Below, piece by piece: positions 7,059 to 8,497 of a stretch of DNA of 8,497 bases. The DNA is taken from positions 1 to 8,497 of the forward strand of contig JAJXTL010000129.1 of the NCBI GenBank assembly GCA_021783855.1. The letters run 5' to 3'. A model generated the notes under the pieces. The model had not been told where the DNA came from, did not search any database, and saw only the letters and a list, made by a program, of their open reading frames with translations. The position numbers were made by a program, and so were the translations under genes. Each line of letters begins with the position of its first letter. Position 1 is the first letter of the stretch. This DNA comes from Pseudomonadota bacterium (GTDB lineage: Bacteria > Pseudomonadota > Gammaproteobacteria > Burkholderiales > Gallionellaceae).

Positions 7059-7381
7059 GACGGTCTCCTTCGATTAATTGATTAAATAATCTGTTAACTT
7101 TGTGACTCTGAAATCTTCCTACAGCCCGGATACACTGTCAATGATTATTATCTGTCAACTATTTATCGATGCGGATTAGCCCAAGGAACCGCTGATTTAT
7201 TCGGTTTTGTCGTTCCCGCCCCCCGATTAATTCATTCCGGAGCAGGCTGCGGCGGAAAAACGAACGAAGTGAGTTTCGAGGAACGTTCATCCAGCAAGAT
7301 ACACACGCTAAAGATGGCCGAAATCACCCGGTGGGATCCGACCGTCGGCGGGTGTTTCAGATGTTTTTAATTTTCCGCCAG
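7059..7381. other. Intergenic region upstream of the lipoprotein gene and downstream of gspN
   Basis: No convincing gene is seen. The part next to the lipoprotein start is AT-rich (7071-7110) and probably holds its promoter and leader. Two copies of TTGACAG occur on the minus strand (7152-7158 and 7135-7141), 17 bases apart, each like a -35 box, but a clear -10 box at the right distance is missing. Near gspN, 7320-7330 pairs with 7349-7358 in a 10-base-pair stem with one bulge and an 18-base loop. On the minus strand no T-run follows it, so it is at best a weak 3' structure for gspMN transcripts. A 43-codon frame on the minus strand (7290 to 7159) has no good ribosome binding site. Confidence 0.5.
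7064..7070 (-). promoter_or_regulatory. Strong ribosome binding site of the lipoprotein gene
   Basis: On the minus strand AAGGAGA stands 5 bases before the ATG at 7058. It is the best Shine-Dalgarno match in the window and fixes the start of the lipoprotein. Confidence 0.8.
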
Positions 7382-8119
7382 TTATAGCGAAATTTGAAAT
7401 ATGCCCGGAGCTGTTTCCGGACCCAGGTGATGCAGCAGTTCGTTAAGTGCAGCCTGATCTGTGGCGCGGGCCGTGCCATTGAAATGAAATTTCTGCGCGG
7501 GCGACCAGCTGCCCTGTCCACCCAGCAGTAATGCGCCTTTTTGAGTGCGCAGTGTGACGCGCAGTGTGCCCTGTGACGCTGCGATATCGATCCGATAATC
7601 GCCCAGCGGATGAACAGCCGACATGGCGGAGCCTGCCTGAATCCAGCGGGCCGTGGCGTTGCCTTGCAGGCGGTTGTCTGTATAGCCGAGTTGGCGGCTT
7701 ACTATCGTCAGGCTGCCGCTGAACTGGGCGGGTTTCAGGTAAGGCGACAACTCGCCGATCACTTCCGCCGGCAACGGCAGCAGCAGATTGTTCACGATGA
7801 TAGCGTCGCGGCTCAGCGTAAGTTCCATCGGTGCGCCAGACTCAGTATTGTCCCAGGCTAGCTCGGCCTTGAGTTTGCCCAGCAGCAAAGCTTGCGGGAC
7901 GATACGCCAATGCAGTGTATGCAAGGCAATGGTTGACGCTTTTTCGGTGTGCAATATCGGCGTGGCGCTGCCGTGCCAGATCGTACCCTGGCAGTTGGCC
8001 AGTGACAGCCGTTCATGGCTTATGCGCTGGATGAGGGCGTCGAGCAATGACGCTGGCGCCGTGACGAGCAGCATGCAGGCATAAAATGCGGCTGCAGCGA
8101 GATAACCAGTCTTGCTCAC
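7382..8119 (-). CDS. gspN: GspN, type II secretion accessory protein
   Basis: GspN is a bitopic inner-membrane protein found in a subset of T2SS loci; its exact role is not settled. The 245 residues have a single N-terminal membrane segment (about 6-27) followed by a periplasmic domain. The family signature is visible: GTIWHGSA at 45-52, then LHWRIVPQALLLGKL at about 69-83, then LLLPLPAEVI and a beta-rich C-terminal half with LLLGGQGSW. The start is GTG at 8119, overlapping the gspM stop (GTGA, 4 bases). No strong ribosome binding site precedes it, so translation is probably coupled to gspM. The protein is complete and of normal length. No T2SS gene follows it on this strand in the window. 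Confidence 0.9.
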   Translation of the reverse strand: MSKTGYLAAAAFYACMLLVTAPASLLDALIQRISHERLSLANCQGTIWHGSATPILHTEKASTIALHTLHWRIVPQALLLGKLKAELAWDNTESGAPMELTLSRDAIIVNNLLLPLPAEVIGELSPYLKPAQFSGSLTIVSRQLGYTDNRLQGNATARWIQAGSAMSAVHPLGDYRIDIAASQGTLRVTLRTQKGALLLGGQGSWSPAQKFHFNGTARATDQAALNELLHHLGPETAPGIFQISL

Positions 8120-8497
8120 GGTGTATTGCCGTTGGTGAAAGTGGCATGAATACTGACCATGCCGGGATCGGACAGTCGTGTGATGGAAGCGGAATTAACC
8201 CGGATGTGTTGCGAAGTTTGCAAGTCGCGCAGCCAGCTCAGCCATCTGTCAAACGCAACCGCTGTAATGGTAATGCGTGCACCGTTGGGTTCCTGTGCGG
8301 CTACCGTGGTCAGTGCGTCGCGTAACTGATGCCGGGTTGCAGACTCCTCGATTGCTGCCTTGACGCCCTGCGCGTCCATCACGGCCAGTTGCGGACGATG
8401 GCGCAGCTCTTCGATTTGTCCTGCCGCGCGATGCATTTGTTCGGCTTGCATACGGAGCTGGGGAAGCGTTTTACGCAGTTTGCCTATCGCGTCATGT
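8116..8497 (-). CDS. gspM: GspM, type II secretion inner-membrane protein (5' partial)
   Basis: GspM is a bitopic inner-membrane protein that binds GspL and links the GspE motor to the assembly platform. Only the C-terminal 126 residues are inside the window; the frame stays open through 8497, so the ATG at 8451 is internal and the N-terminal cytoplasmic and membrane part lies outside. The visible part starts with a helical, coiled-coil-like stretch (KLRKTLPQLRMQAEQMHRAA...). It ends with the ferredoxin-like periplasmic domain, whose end FDRWLSWLRDL...IRVNSASITRLSDPGMVSIHATF is typical of GspM. It overlaps gspN by 4 bases. gspL would be expected just upstream, beyond the window edge. Confidence 0.87.
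   Translation of the reverse strand, partial: HDAIGKLRKTLPQLRMQAEQMHRAAGQIEELRHRPQLAVMDAQGVKAAIEESATRHQLRDALTTVAAQEPNGARITITAVAFDRWLSWLRDLQTSQHIRVNSASITRLSDPGMVSIHATFTNGNTP

Noticed and set aside
7183..7235. Sequence AAGGAACCGCTGATTTATTC and a nearby GATTAATTC that reminded me of insertion-sequence ends
   Set aside because: No transposase fragment, no matching inverted end and no target duplication could be found in the window.
7159..7290. 43-codon minus-strand frame in the gap between gspN and the lipoprotein gene
   Set aside because: No good ribosome binding site and an Arg-rich product as expected from GC-rich non-coding DNA.
1..8497. CRISPR arrays, tRNA or rRNA genes, phage genes
   Set aside because: No regularly spaced repeats, no tRNA-like cloverleaf and no rRNA or phage sequence was noticed on either strand.

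Overview
The window carries part of a type II secretion system (T2SS, general secretory pathway) locus. The proteins fit a Gram-negative proteobacterium. The moderately high GC, the presence of gspN, the Gly-rich lipoprotein and the intergenic hairpin repeats suggest a betaproteobacterium, perhaps of the Nitrosomonadales/Gallionellaceae type. That placement is an inference from overall impression and was not tested by search.

Left part, plus strand: the 3' part of gspD (outer-membrane secretin; its 5' end lies before base 1), then gspE (cytoplasmic secretion ATPase) after a 40-base gap, then gspF (inner-membrane platform protein) after a 104-base gap. The gspE-gspF gap contains a hairpin repeat. 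No pseudopilin gene (gspG) follows gspF.

Middle: about 370 bases without a clear gene (4810-5180) hold a strong intrinsic terminator pointing to the minus strand and a second, inverted copy of the hairpin repeat. A 625-residue predicted lipoprotein of unknown function follows on the minus strand (7058 to 5181), convergent with gspDEF. It has a good ribosome binding site, a lipobox and a seven-glycine tether.

Right part, minus strand: about 320 bases without a clear gene (7059-7381), then gspN (8119 to 7382). It overlaps by 4 bases the 3' end of gspM, which runs out of the window at 8497.

Functionally, GspD forms the outer-membrane channel. GspE, GspF and GspM belong to the inner-membrane motor and assembly platform that drives the pseudopilus, and GspN is an accessory component. 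The lipoprotein sits between the two inverted halves of the machine. The most interesting hypothesis here is that it is a surface lipoprotein delivered by this T2SS, or an accessory factor of it; only its position and its N-terminus support this.
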